11,976 bases of DNA from an uncultured Prevotella sp. (GTDB taxonomy: Bacteria; Bacteroidota; Bacteroidia; Bacteroidales; Bacteroidaceae): assembly GCA_900554835.1 (NCBI GenBank), contig USJD01000109.1:1-11976 (forward strand), given 5' to 3'. Below the pieces are notes generated by a model. That model saw only the letters and a list, made by a program, of their open reading frames with translations, did no database searches and was not told the origin of the DNA. Below, piece by piece: positions 1 through 8,179 of the stretch (positions within the stretch are counted from its first letter, which is position 1; every line of letters starts with the position of its first letter). Position numbers and translations under genes: made by a program.

Positions 1-352
1 CTCCATACACTCCTTTTAAAAAAGCCGCAAACTCCTTGGAGTAGCGGGTTCCTTCTGCCTTTAGGTCATAAGAGTCGGAGAAGTATCGGTTATTCTGCTT
101 GTCATACCATTTGCGTCTTCTGACTATCAAGTCAACACCTTTGTCGCGGATTGGGAAGTCACGTATAGTTACAGCCTCACAGAAACCTTTGGATTCAATC
201 TCTGGGTTCTCTTTATATTCATCCTTAATCGATTCATCAAGATAGATGCGGATAAAGGATGCCTCTTCTTCTACACGTACTACTTCAAAATTTGAAAGTA
301 TCTCTGATGGCAGAATCAACTGTGCCAATGCTAATAGTCCTTGATTGTTCAT
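1..352 (-). CDS. ISAon1-family transposase, N-terminal region (partial, runs off the left edge)
   Basis: I translated this by hand on the minus strand from the ATG at 352-350; 117 codons are visible before the window ends. The protein begins MNNQGLLALAQLILPSEIL and contains TIRDFPIRDKGVDLIVRRRKW and GTRYSKEFAAFLKG. From memory this is the conserved N-terminal region of ISAon1-type transposases of Bacteroidota, which often occur as a short first ORF followed by a second ORF with the catalytic domain. The catalytic part would lie left of position 1. Near the visible end the frame crosses T TTT TTA in the phase expected for a -1 frameshift signal. The gene points away from the dnaN-recN operon and sits just past that operon's terminator, consistent with an insertion at the operon end. 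The terminal inverted repeat could not be delimited. Confidence 0.8.
   Translation of the reverse strand, partial: MNNQGLLALAQLILPSEILSNFEVVRVEEEASFIRIYLDESIKDEYKENPEIESKGFCEAVTIRDFPIRDKGVDLIVRRRKWYDKQNNRYFSDSYDLKAEGTRYSKEFAAFLKGVYG
17..23 (-). promoter_or_regulatory. Candidate -1 ribosomal slippery heptamer (T TTT TTA) in the transposase ORF
   Basis: On the minus strand the reading frame is GCT TTT TTA AAA GGA, so the heptamer T-TTT-TTA is in the X-XXY-YYZ phase used by programmed -1 frameshifting. Many two-ORF insertion sequences make their fused transposase this way. The second ORF is outside the window, so frameshifting is inferred. Confidence 0.35.
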
Positions 353-356
353 GGTG

Positions 357-364
357 CAAAGGTA
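357..364 (-). promoter_or_regulatory. Promoter -7 box of the ISAon1-type transposase
   Basis: The minus strand reads TACCTTTG, a full match to the Bacteroidota -7 consensus TAnnTTTG, followed by CACC and then the ATG. No good -33 TTTG is present; the sequence about 20 bp upstream is T/A-rich (TTCTTTAA). The box ends only four bases before the start codon, so the transcript would have almost no 5' leader. Confidence 0.5.
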
Positions 365-462
365 CAAAATTTATATAGAATTAAAGAATTTTCCCCCTGA
401 TTTATCGGGTGAGCCTAAAGAAGGAGTATTCACAATATTTTGATTTAAAAAGTTTGGGGAAT

Positions 463-500
463 AAAAAAGGCGCACGTTCTTTTTACGAGAACTGTACGCC
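463..500 (-). terminator. Intrinsic terminator of the dnaN-recN-TPR operon
   Basis: Read on the minus strand, an imperfect hairpin spans 500-469. GGCG pairs with CGCC and GTTCT pairs with AGAAC, with a 2-bp AC/GT segment between them, one mismatch and one bulge. A run of T follows at 468-463. It lies 23 bp past the stop codon of the TPR gene, where the operon should end. Confidence 0.75.
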
Positions 501-522
501 TACTATAAATGAAACTTAAACT

Positions 523-2175
523 TTAATTCAATTTGTATTTCTTCAGATATTCATCCACTCTGGTATCTCCCAGTTCCTTGGCTTTCAGAAGATTGCCTTT
601 GGCTTCCTCTTTCTTGCCCTTCTCTGCTTGCAGAATACCGAGGAGAAGATAACCGTCTGCATATTCCGGTGCCAGTCTGATGCAGGCTTCTGCAGCGCTG
701 ATTCCCTCATCATATCTCTTCACGCGGAGATCGAGACTTGCCCATTCCGCAAAATAGGTCGGTTCGTTCGGATTGAGATAACAGGTGCGGGCGATGTCCA
801 ACAATGCCTGTTGCCACTGGCGCAACTTCATCTCGCATTTGTATCGGGCATAGAAGAAGGTAGGGGCTATCGGACGGGCTATGCTGTCATACATATTATA
901 GTCTGCCAATGCTTCTCTGGTCTTGCCCTGGGCATCGAGGAAATTGGCACGTGCCAGATAATAAGGGGCGGCCATCTTGGTGCGAACTCCTACTGATACG
1001 GCACTGTCCAGAAGTATTTTCAACTCATTGTATGGTGCTTTCAGTTGACTCTTAGCCTGAGCAGCCTCATACCATATTTCGCCACTGTTCATCGGGGTCT
1101 TGGTCAGTTCCATAAACAGGTCGTATGCCTTCTGGTAGTCCTTTTTCAGGTAGTTGATTTTACCTTCCTGATGCTTGTAAAGCGGCTCTGCTTTGATACT
1201 ATATGCTTTCTGTGCTTCCTGTAATGCCTTGTCTGCATTCCAAGCTGGGTAGATAGAATCGCCTACGTATGCTACTTTCTGATAGATGAGGTCTGCGAAA
1301 TCGCCGTGAGCCTCATTTTTCTTGCTGCATTTCTTGATGCTTTCCTGCATCACTTTCTCTGCCTCTTCAAATTGTTGTTTGTTGACCAGTAAGGCTGCCT
1401 TTTCCTTATAACCGAATGAGGATGTAGGGAACTTGCCGATAAACTCGTCTGCATATTTCATGTTGTCCTCAGCCGATTTCTGTCCTTTGCTTAGCGTCAT
1501 CATCGTGATGGCATCTTCCTCCTTGTCTGGTAAGGCGGTGCGGATTCCGCTTTCTCGAAGGGCTGCGTCCAGGGTGGAGAGACCGGTTACATGCAGTTGT
1601 TTGGCATAGTTAGCATCGATGGCCGTAACGGTACCGTTGGAGTGCATGAGTCCGATTACTTGTCCGTCTTTATTGACAAATGGGCAACCGATAGCATTCT
1701 CTGGCATGGTATTGCTGAAAATATAGTAGTTGTAGGAGGTGTTAAACTGTTCTACGCTACTGATATCCTCTTGCTGGTATTGTGGCTTTTTGATCGAGTA
1801 AGGAACCAGCCATACCTTGTTGCCTGCTTCTGAAGCCTTGCTTGCAATCGGTGCAGCATTGGTATTACCGATGACTCTGAATTTAGCCATATCATACAAT
1901 TCGTCAGCACCCATGATGGCATCTACTTCCATCGATTTGCCATTGGCATCTACTACGGTTGCCTTGGTAGCACCGATAAATGGCTTGAAGGTACTGATGG
2001 CAGTGCCCTTGTTGTCGATGAAGACGCCCTGAGTAGAAGCGATGATGCCTCCATCTTTATTGAAGGTGGTGAGTGAGAATACACTCTTGGCTACCTTCTG
2101 CACAGAACCTGGCTGTGCGAGGAGGGATGATGCTCCGACCATCCATCCTATCATAGTTATATATATTCTTTTCAT
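523..2175 (-). CDS. Exported trypsin-fold pseudoprotease with C-terminal TPR repeats
   Basis: A 550-aa protein with a signal peptide (cleavage likely after A20, LLA-Q). Residues about 25-205 resemble the HtrA/DegP trypsin fold. GTAISTFKPFIGA (57-69) lines up with the strand that normally carries the catalytic His (here about K64). YDMAKFRV carries a plausible Asp at D95. NAIGCPFVNKDGQVIG (160-175) lines up with the usual NSGGPLVN-GxVIG, with Ile or Ala in place of the nucleophilic Ser. The enzyme is therefore probably inactive and may bind peptide. Residues about 230-545 are helical pairs typical of tetratricopeptide repeats, for example FEEAEKVMQ, YQKAYDLFMELTK and ADGYLLLGILQAEKGKKEEA. The start codon overlaps the recN stop in an ATGA, so translation is probably coupled. 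A periplasmic scaffolding role is inferred; substrates are unknown. Confidence 0.85.
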   Translation of the reverse strand: MKRIYITMIGWMVGASSLLAQPGSVQKVAKSVFSLTTFNKDGGIIASTQGVFIDNKGTAISTFKPFIGATKATVVDANGKSMEVDAIMGADELYDMAKFRVIGNTNAAPIASKASEAGNKVWLVPYSIKKPQYQQEDISSVEQFNTSYNYYIFSNTMPENAIGCPFVNKDGQVIGLMHSNGTVTAIDANYAKQLHVTGLSTLDAALRESGIRTALPDKEEDAITMMTLSKGQKSAEDNMKYADEFIGKFPTSSFGYKEKAALLVNKQQFEEAEKVMQESIKKCSKKNEAHGDFADLIYQKVAYVGDSIYPAWNADKALQEAQKAYSIKAEPLYKHQEGKINYLKKDYQKAYDLFMELTKTPMNSGEIWYEAAQAKSQLKAPYNELKILLDSAVSVGVRTKMAAPYYLARANFLDAQGKTREALADYNMYDSIARPIAPTFFYARYKCEMKLRQWQQALLDIARTCYLNPNEPTYFAEWASLDLRVKRYDEGISAAEACIRLAPEYADGYLLLGILQAEKGKKEEAKGNLLKAKELGDTRVDEYLKKYKLN

Positions 2176-3830
2176 ATTCTTAATAATTCCTTGGCATTAG
2201 CGAGTGCTGCCTCACTGACATCACTTCCGCTGAGCATCTGAGCGATTTCCTGCACACGTTCCTGTTGTGATAGTTCTGTCATGCGACTGATGGTTCCTTC
2301 ATCGGTTTCTTCCTTGCTCACCTTGTAGTGGTGACTGCCCATGGCTGCTATCTGTGGCAGGTGGGTAATGGAAAGTACCTGTCGTTCGTGGTTGCCCATC
2401 TCTACCATGATCTGTGCCATCTTCTCTGCTATCTTGCCGCTTACTCCGGTATCTATCTCATCAAAGATGATGGTTGGGAGTTTCACGGCTCCGCTGATCA
2501 TAGCCTTCAGTGAGAGCATCACACGAGCAATCTCTCCTCCTGATGCTACCTGGGTAACAGGTTGGAGTGGGGTACTCTTGTTGGCACTGAAGAGGAAGCT
2601 TACCTTATCTCCACCATCGTGGCAGAGCGGTTTCTCTGTCAGACTGATGCTGAATCTTACGTTTGGAATGCCCAGCGGGATGAGGCGTTGTTTCATTTCT
2701 TCCTCCACCTTCTTGGCAGCCTTCGTACGGATGGCGGTCAGTTCCTTTGCCAGTTTCTGTGCTTTCTCTAACAATTGGGCCACTTCCTGTTCCAAGGCTT
2801 CCACATCTTCGTCGCTATGGTCGATGTGTGAGAGCTGTTCCTCGAGCTGATGGTAGGTTTCTATCAGTTCACCCAAGTCTCTGACGTGGAATTTCTGCTG
2901 CAGCGAGTTGAGTTTGTCCAGTCGTTCATTGATGGTCTCCAGACGGGCAGGGTCGAATTCTACATGATCTGTCAGTCCGTTTACTTCCTGGGCAATATCT
3001 TTCAGTTCGATATAACTGGAATCGATGCGCTCCAACAGTTCGGTTACTTCAGGATAAACATCCTTGATATTGGCGAGTTGCTCGGATGCCTGTTTCAGTC
3101 TTTCGATGATATTGCCGTCATCTCCCGACAGATGGTTGTCTGCCTGATAGAGTGCCGTCTTGATGTCTTCGGAATGACTGAGCATCTCATATTCCTGTTC
3201 CAGTTCTTCCTGTTCTCCGTTCTGCAGTTGTGCCTCATCGAGTTCCTTAAACTGGAATCGGAGAAAGTCCTCGTTTTCCCTGTTCTTTTCGATTTCTGCC
3301 TTCAGAGCGTTCAGTTTCTGGTTGGCTTGTTTATATTGATTGTACGCAGCCTCATAGTTCTTCCGCTGTTTCTCGTCCTGTGCGATAATATCCACCACAT
3401 TGAGCTGGAAGTCTTCCTTCTGCAACAGGAGATTCTGGTGCTGCGAATGTATATCGACGAGCTGTTCACCCAGTTCCCTCATCTTGGTCAGCGATACCGG
3501 TGTATCATTGATAAAGGCACGGCTTTTCCCTGCTGCCGTCAACTCACGGCGGATGATGGTATCCGACAAATCTTCATCGATGTCATTGTCGGTGAAGAAC
3601 TGTAGCATATCATATTTAGACAGATCGAAGTGTGCCTCGATGACGCAACGGTCCCTGCCAGCCTTGATAGACTTGCTGTCAGCACGGTTGCCTAACAACA
3701 GACCGATGGCTCCGAGGATGATACTCTTTCCTGCACCCGTTTCACCCGTGATGACAGAGAAGCCTGGGTGCATCTGGATGTTGAGTTCGTCGATGAGCGT
3801 GAAATTCTTGATATATAATTGTTTGAGCAT
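2172..3830 (-). CDS. recN: DNA repair protein RecN (SMC-like ATPase)
   Basis: RecN is an SMC-family ATPase that acts at DNA double-strand breaks during recombinational repair. I start it at the ATG at 3830-3828 (MLKQLYIKNFTLIDEL), giving 552 aa, close to the roughly 553 aa of E. coli RecN. An ATG 24 bp upstream lies inside the preceding gene and adds eight non-conserved residues. The Walker A motif GETGAGKS is at residues 29-36. The middle, about residues 150-370, is Glu/Lys/Gln-rich coiled coil. The C-terminal head has the ABC-type signature ASGGEIARVMLSLKAM, the Walker B segment PTIIFDEIDTGVSG and the switch region ITHLPQIAAMGSHHYKV. The start is 2 bp after the DUF4835 stop and the stop overlaps the next start, so it sits inside an operon. 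Confidence 0.97.
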   Translation of the reverse strand: MLKQLYIKNFTLIDELNIQMHPGFSVITGETGAGKSIILGAIGLLLGNRADSKSIKAGRDRCVIEAHFDLSKYDMLQFFTDNDIDEDLSDTIIRRELTAAGKSRAFINDTPVSLTKMRELGEQLVDIHSQHQNLLLQKEDFQLNVVDIIAQDEKQRKNYEAAYNQYKQANQKLNALKAEIEKNRENEDFLRFQFKELDEAQLQNGEQEELEQEYEMLSHSEDIKTALYQADNHLSGDDGNIIERLKQASEQLANIKDVYPEVTELLERIDSSYIELKDIAQEVNGLTDHVEFDPARLETINERLDKLNSLQQKFHVRDLGELIETYHQLEEQLSHIDHSDEDVEALEQEVAQLLEKAQKLAKELTAIRTKAAKKVEEEMKQRLIPLGIPNVRFSISLTEKPLCHDGGDKVSFLFSANKSTPLQPVTQVASGGEIARVMLSLKAMISGAVKLPTIIFDEIDTGVSGKIAEKMAQIMVEMGNHERQVLSITHLPQIAAMGSHHYKVSKEETDEGTISRMTELSQQERVQEIAQMLSGSDVSEAALANAKELLRI

Positions 3831-3832
3831 AA

Positions 3833-4753
3833 TTATTGCTTGATTTTGTCCCACGAATTGTTCTGTGTAGGATTGATGGAGAAGAGCAGATCATAGATGC
3901 TTTCCTTCTCTTTCTGAGTTCCTTTTCCCTTGTAGATATTGGCGAGCTCGTCTTTCTTGTAGTCCGTCCATATCTGTGGCAGAAGACTGAGCGGCTTGTT
4001 TTCCCTTGCCTTCTTCAGGTTCTCCTCCAGAGTGGTCGTGATTTCTGTACGTCCTCGTTCTGCATTGTTTGCCATCTCGTCAAGTCCCTTTCTGTAATAA
4101 TCGTATTGGAGTTGGCGGAACGGTTTCATACCTCCGTCCAGATAGTCGGCGATGATGGCATAGCGGTTTCGGTTGTTGTCGAAAGCTTTCCATCCCGGGA
4201 AGTCGAGGTTCTGGGCATTGTTGGTGAGATTCATGCAGCGCTGCAGGATGTCTTCTCCTCCCATCGGGGAGAAGGTGTCGAGATCCAGACCGATGATGAG
4301 ATAAGCGTAGTAGGCGAAGAGTGCTGTCAACTGGTTGTCGAGGGTTTCCTCATTAAACTCAATCTGGTCGAACTCTGCAAACTTGAAGATGAAGTTCTCG
4401 TCCACATTATTATATATAGTAGTGGTGTAGGCGGAGTTATAGACGGGGCGGTTGGCCTGTATGAGTGCTTTGCAGGTGAAGAGACCTTGGCTCTTGTCAT
4501 ACTTGCTCACCGTCAGATTGAAGTTGCAGTTGATGCGCTCGTTCTTTTGGAATTGCAGATGCGTCCACTGTCGCTCGTTGACGAATCTCTCCAACGTCTG
4601 CTGCAGGTTGTCGAAAACCGCATTTTCCGTACCAGAAATCTGGGCATGATTGATGGTAATCTTTGCTTGCAGTTCCTGCGCATGAATATAGGATGCACCG
4701 CTAACAAGCAGGGTGCATCCTATGATTAGTATCTGAAGGCAGAAGCCTTTCAT
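3833..4753 (-). CDS. DUF4835 family exported protein (PorD-like)
   Basis: I choose the ATG at 4753-4751 (MKGFCLQILIIGCTLLVSG) because it begins directly with a signal peptide, likely cut after A25 (IHA-QEL), and is 1 bp from the coaBC stop. A start 66 bp upstream would run inside coaBC. The 306-aa product has the segments GLDLDTFSPMGGED (about 155-168) and GWKAFDNNRNRY (about 187-198), which I recognise as DUF4835 hallmarks. From memory this family is annotated as type IX secretion protein PorD in some Bacteroidota, but I am less sure of that functional name. It contains no enzyme motif that I recognise. The location, between coaBC and recN, is from memory a conserved Bacteroidales gene order; its role in that company is unexplained. 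Confidence 0.85.
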   Translation of the reverse strand: MKGFCLQILIIGCTLLVSGASYIHAQELQAKITINHAQISGTENAVFDNLQQTLERFVNERQWTHLQFQKNERINCNFNLTVSKYDKSQGLFTCKALIQANRPVYNSAYTTTIYNNVDENFIFKFAEFDQIEFNEETLDNQLTALFAYYAYLIIGLDLDTFSPMGGEDILQRCMNLTNNAQNLDFPGWKAFDNNRNRYAIIADYLDGGMKPFRQLQYDYYRKGLDEMANNAERGRTEITTTLEENLKKARENKPLSLLPQIWTDYKKDELANIYKGKGTQKEKESIYDLLFSINPTQNNSWDKIKQ

Positions 4754-4754
4754 C

Positions 4755-6026
4755 TTAGAAGAGTTTAGCCAATTCATCGATGATGTCGGCAGCCACTTCA
4801 GTCTTTGGCTTTTTCTCATATTCTATCTTACCCTTTTCAGAAATAATCGTGATTTGATTTTCGTCTGTCCGGAAGGTGGTGCCTGGGTTGCGGGTGGAAT
4901 TGAGCACGATGAAGTCTGCGTTTTTCTTGATACGCTTCTTCTCTGCATTCGTTTCCTCATCATTGGTTTCCAGTGCGAAGGCTACGATGTGCTGGTCTTC
5001 CTGTTTCATCTGTCCCAATGCGGCAGCGATGTCGTGGGTGGGTTCCAGACGCAGGAGCAGATCGTCCTTCTCGCGTTTGATTTTCCTGTCTGCCACCTCA
5101 GCTGGTTTGAAATCAGCCACTGCGGCACAAAGGATAGCTGCATCCATTTTTCTGCCCGTTGAGTTTCCATCGGTCTTTCCTTCGAAAGCCTTCGTGGAAG
5201 CCTGATACATCTCCTCACAGCTCTCCACGTCGATGCGGTGGATGTCCTCATGACAGGAGAGTGATACTGGTCCGGCAACGAGGGTTACGTCAGCTCCTCT
5301 CTGTCGGCATTCCTCAGCCAAGGCAAATCCCATCTTGCCGGAAGAATAGTTGCCGATAAAGCGCACAGGATCTATCTTCTCATAGGTAGGACCGGCTGTG
5401 ATAAGGATACGTTTCCCCGCCAGATCCTTTCCCTTGATACAGTCCTTTATGCCTTCCTTGTTTCCATCCTTCATTCCGTCCAGCAGATCGAAATACTGGT
5501 CGATGTAATCCACGATGACCTCAGGTTCTTCCATACGTCCTTTACCCTCCAATCCGCTGGCAAGGAATCCCGAAGCCGGTTCGATGATGATATTGCCGTA
5601 TTCCTTCAGTCTTGCCATGTTGGCTTGCGTAGAAGGATGCTTATACATATCGAGATCCATGGCAGGAGCCAGGAATACAGGAGCCTTCATGGAGAGATAG
5701 GTGGTAATCAGCATATTGTCAGCGATACCGTTTGCCATCTTTCCCATGGTAGAAGCCGTACAAGGAGCGATGACCATTGCGTCTGCCCAGAGACCGAGAT
5801 CTACATGAGAGTTCCAGGTGCCGTCGCGCTGAGAGAAGAATTCGCTTACCACGGGTTTATGAGTGAGGGCAGAGAGGGTGATAGGGGTAATAAACTCCTT
5901 TCCGGCAGGAGTGATGACCACCTGAACCTCAGCGCCCCGCTTGATGAATCCTCGTATAATCAGGCATGCTTTGTAGGCAGCAATCGAGCCAGTGATGCCC
6001 AATACGATTTTCTTTCCTTTTAACAT
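4755..6026 (-). CDS. coaBC: Bifunctional phosphopantothenoylcysteine decarboxylase / phosphopantothenate-cysteine ligase
   Basis: This enzyme performs two steps of coenzyme A synthesis: joining cysteine to 4'-phosphopantothenate (CoaB), then decarboxylating the product to 4'-phosphopantetheine with FMN (CoaC). At 423 aa it has the normal length. The CoaC half has GITGSIAAYKA (10-20), the active-site His in NSHVDLG (H74), APCTASTMGKMANGIADN (87-104), PAMDLDMYKHP (121-131) and ASGLEGKGRM (156-165). The CoaB half has ITAGPTYEKIDPVRFIGNYS (209-228), SSGKMG, AAVADFKPAE (301-310), and KKNADFIVLNS (367-377). The residue aligned to E. coli Cys158 is Ser157 here. Residues 181-204 form a Lys/Gly/Asp-rich linker between the halves. 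It sits 19 bp after the exonuclease gene and 1 bp before the DUF4835 gene. Confidence 0.97.
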   Translation of the reverse strand: MLKGKKIVLGITGSIAAYKACLIIRGFIKRGAEVQVVITPAGKEFITPITLSALTHKPVVSEFFSQRDGTWNSHVDLGLWADAMVIAPCTASTMGKMANGIADNMLITTYLSMKAPVFLAPAMDLDMYKHPSTQANMARLKEYGNIIIEPASGFLASGLEGKGRMEEPEVIVDYIDQYFDLLDGMKDGNKEGIKDCIKGKDLAGKRILITAGPTYEKIDPVRFIGNYSSGKMGFALAEECRQRGADVTLVAGPVSLSCHEDIHRIDVESCEEMYQASTKAFEGKTDGNSTGRKMDAAILCAAVADFKPAEVADRKIKREKDDLLLRLEPTHDIAAALGQMKQEDQHIVAFALETNDEETNAEKKRIKKNADFIVLNSTRNPGTTFRTDENQITIISEKGKIEYEKKPKTEVAADIIDELAKLF

Positions 6027-6045
6027 AATCTGCGATTAGAAGAAA

Positions 6046-6909
6046 TTACTTTCCCATTCTTTTGTTGTACTCACGGAGACGGATGCGGGTGAGTACCTGC
6101 TTGGTGTTGTTGGTAAATTCGCTTCCTAATATCCAGGTGTAATAGCCTGGGTCCTTGGAAAGGATTTCTGCCACATCCCAACCTTTGTACTTACCGAAGT
6201 TGAACACCTCGTGCTTGAGTGGTTCACCTTTCTCGTCGAGCACTGCTTTTCCGTTGGCATCCACTACTTCTTTCCAGATGATGCGTCCGGCGAAATCCAC
6301 GTTGTCCTTCTGCTTAGAGAAAGCTGCGAGCTCATCCATATCATTGTTGAGTACACGGTCCGGTTCTTCCTGTACGCCTGGTGCATATCTGTCCAGTTCG
6401 CCCATGAGCACACGGTAGGTAGCCTCTGTATCCTGGTCGGCACGGTGAGCCTCGAAGTCTTCCTCCATCTTTCTGCCGCAATAGAACTTATAGGCAGCAG
6501 CTAAGTTGCGTCGCTCCATCTTCATGAAGATGGTCTGTGCGTCGATGAGGCGGCACTTGTTGAAGTCGAAGTCGATGCCTGCACGGAGAAATTCCTCTGC
6601 GAGCATAGGAACATCGAAATGGTTGGAGTTGTAACCGGCAAAGTCGCAACCGGTAAATTCCTGTTCGAGTGTGGCAGCCAACTGCTTGAAGGTTGGCGCG
6701 TCTTTCACGTCCTCATCGCTGATACCAGTCAGTTCTACCACCTCTTGTGGAATTGGTCTTCCCGGATTGACAAAGAGGTTCTTTCGAACCTCCGTGCCGT
6801 CTGGACTGACCTTAATATATGACATCTGTATGATGCGGTCTTTGATGAAGTCGAGACCCGTAGTCTCCAAATCAAAGATGATCAATGGTTTCTTAAGATT
6901 CAGTTTCAT
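6046..6909 (-). CDS. DnaQ-like DEDDh 3'-5' exonuclease
   Basis: A 287-aa protein whose N-terminal about 175 residues form a DnaQ-type exonuclease domain. All the metal-binding and catalytic residues are visible: D13 and E15 in IFDLETTGLD, D99 in YNSNHFDVPML, and H155 and D160 in HRADQDTEAT. The C-terminal part, about residues 232-280 (FNFGKYKGWDVAEILSKDPGYYTWIL), resembles the small domain found at the end of exodeoxyribonuclease X-like proteins. The product probably trims single-stranded 3' ends of DNA. Its position 27 bp downstream of dnaN suggests proofreading or repair linked to the clamp, but it is not clearly the replicative epsilon subunit and I saw no obvious clamp-binding motif. Confidence 0.92.
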   Translation of the reverse strand: MKLNLKKPLIIFDLETTGLDFIKDRIIQMSYIKVSPDGTEVRKNLFVNPGRPIPQEVVELTGISDEDVKDAPTFKQLAATLEQEFTGCDFAGYNSNHFDVPMLAEEFLRAGIDFDFNKCRLIDAQTIFMKMERRNLAAAYKFYCGRKMEEDFEAHRADQDTEATYRVLMGELDRYAPGVQEEPDRVLNNDMDELAAFSKQKDNVDFAGRIIWKEVVDANGKAVLDEKGEPLKHEVFNFGKYKGWDVAEILSKDPGYYTWILGSEFTNNTKQVLTRIRLREYNKRMGK

Positions 6910-6936
6910 TTTCTTTCTTTTCCTTTCTCTGCGTGA

Positions 6937-8061
6937 TTAGTCGTTGAGCAACATAGGCATGAGCAGCATGAGGACATCTTCGTTTTCAGGCTGTTCGGCT
7001 GGAACGATGATACCGGCACGACTTGGGTCTGCAAGTTGGATAATCACCTGTTCGCTGCTGAGGTTGTTGAGAATCTCCTGCAAGCTGCTGCCCTTGAAAC
7101 CGATGCTCATGTTGGTATTGTTTGACTCGCATACGAGCTGTTCCTTGGCTGATGTAGCGAAATCTACATCTTCTGATGAAACCTCCATGTGGTTGTTGTC
7201 GATCTTGAGGCGAACCAACTGGCTGCTTTCGCTGGCGAATGGCATGACACGGCGCAAGGCACTGATCAGGGCACGACGATCAACAGTCACCTCGTTAGGG
7301 TTGTTTGGAATCACAGAGTTGTAGCTTGGATATTTTCCCTCATAGAGAATACATCTCAAACTGCCGTCTGTAAAGAGAATCTCTGCACTCTTCTCATCAA
7401 ACTTGATGGTTACGTCACCTTCTTCGCGTGAGAGGATGTTCTTCAGGAGTGTAGCTGGCTTCTTAGGAAGATCGAAAGCAGCAGGAGTATCGCTCTTGAT
7501 AGTGAAATTCTTGTTGCGTACCAACTTATGTCCGTCACTGGCTACAATGTTGAGTGATTCTGGTGTCAAATCGAAGTAGATACCATTCATCACAGGGCGC
7601 AACTGGTCGTTGGCAGTAGCAAAGAGGGTACGGGTGATATTGTCGATGAGCACAGCTGCGTCGATGGCTACGGTATGTGCAGCATCGTTAACGCTCTGTG
7701 TGCGAGGATATTCATCAGCACTCTGCGCAGTGAAGTTATAGAGACCATTCTGGTATAAGATCTTGATAGCCAAGGTGCCCTCAGTATCGATTTCGAAATC
7801 GAGTGGCTGCTCAGGGAGTTCCTTGAGAGATTCGAGGATAACCTTGTTTGGGATACAGAATTCTCCTTCACCGTCGCACTCTGTGAGTTCGATGGTAGTC
7901 TTGAGAATATTGTCACTGTCGCTGGCTGTGATGGTCATCTCGCCTCCGGCTACTTGGAATAAGAAACAGTCAAGGATAGGCAGAGAGTTCTTTCCACCGA
8001 TGACCTTGGCAAGCATGTTGAGCTTATTGCTCAACGCAGTACTGGATAATGTAAATCTCAT
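6937..8061 (-). CDS. dnaN: DNA polymerase III beta subunit (sliding clamp)
   Basis: DnaN forms the ring-shaped dimer that holds the replicative polymerase on DNA and serves as docking site for repair enzymes. The 374-aa length is standard. The N terminus MRFTLSSTALSNKLNMLAKV, the segment NSLPILDCFLFQ with ITASDSDN, and the terminal VLMLLMPMLLND match the family. Mid-protein segments RPVMNGIYFDLTPESLNIVASDGHKL and FPSYN-like KYPSYNSVIP are also typical of clamp domains 2 and 3. It is the first gene of the operon and has a strong promoter about 120-150 bp upstream. It is not next to dnaA or gyrB in this window, so no replication origin is implied. Confidence 0.98.
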   Translation of the reverse strand: MRFTLSSTALSNKLNMLAKVIGGKNSLPILDCFLFQVAGGEMTITASDSDNILKTTIELTECDGEGEFCIPNKVILESLKELPEQPLDFEIDTEGTLAIKILYQNGLYNFTAQSADEYPRTQSVNDAAHTVAIDAAVLIDNITRTLFATANDQLRPVMNGIYFDLTPESLNIVASDGHKLVRNKNFTIKSDTPAAFDLPKKPATLLKNILSREEGDVTIKFDEKSAEILFTDGSLRCILYEGKYPSYNSVIPNNPNEVTVDRRALISALRRVMPFASESSQLVRLKIDNNHMEVSSEDVDFATSAKEQLVCESNNTNMSIGFKGSSLQEILNNLSSEQVIIQLADPSRAGIIVPAEQPENEDVLMLLMPMLLND

Positions 8062-8179
8062 GAGTATTTTGTATTTTTAATATTATCTGTTACTGATATT
8101 GTTGTTATTATTCTATTGTTTCTGTTATATGACGAGCCTGTAGGCAACTTGTTGTTTCCTAAAAGCTGTAATATGAGCA

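Noticed and set aside
2850..3605. Plus-strand 251-codon ORF
   Set aside because: It lies wholly antisense to recN, whose product has complete family motifs, and its hydrophobic Leu/Phe/Val-rich translation is typical of the complement of a coiled-coil gene.
3831..3854. Upstream ATG at 3854 as the recN start
   Set aside because: It would add eight residues not seen in RecN proteins and overlap the preceding gene. The ATG at 3830 begins with the conserved MLKQLYIKNF.
3836..4729. Plus-strand 297-codon ORF
   Set aside because: It is antisense to the DUF4835 gene over nearly its whole length and has no recognisable domain. The minus-strand gene has a signal peptide, family motifs and operon spacing.
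4754..4819. Upstream ATG at 4819 as the start of the DUF4835 gene
   Set aside because: It would overlap coaBC by 65 bp and place 22 polar residues before an otherwise standard signal peptide.
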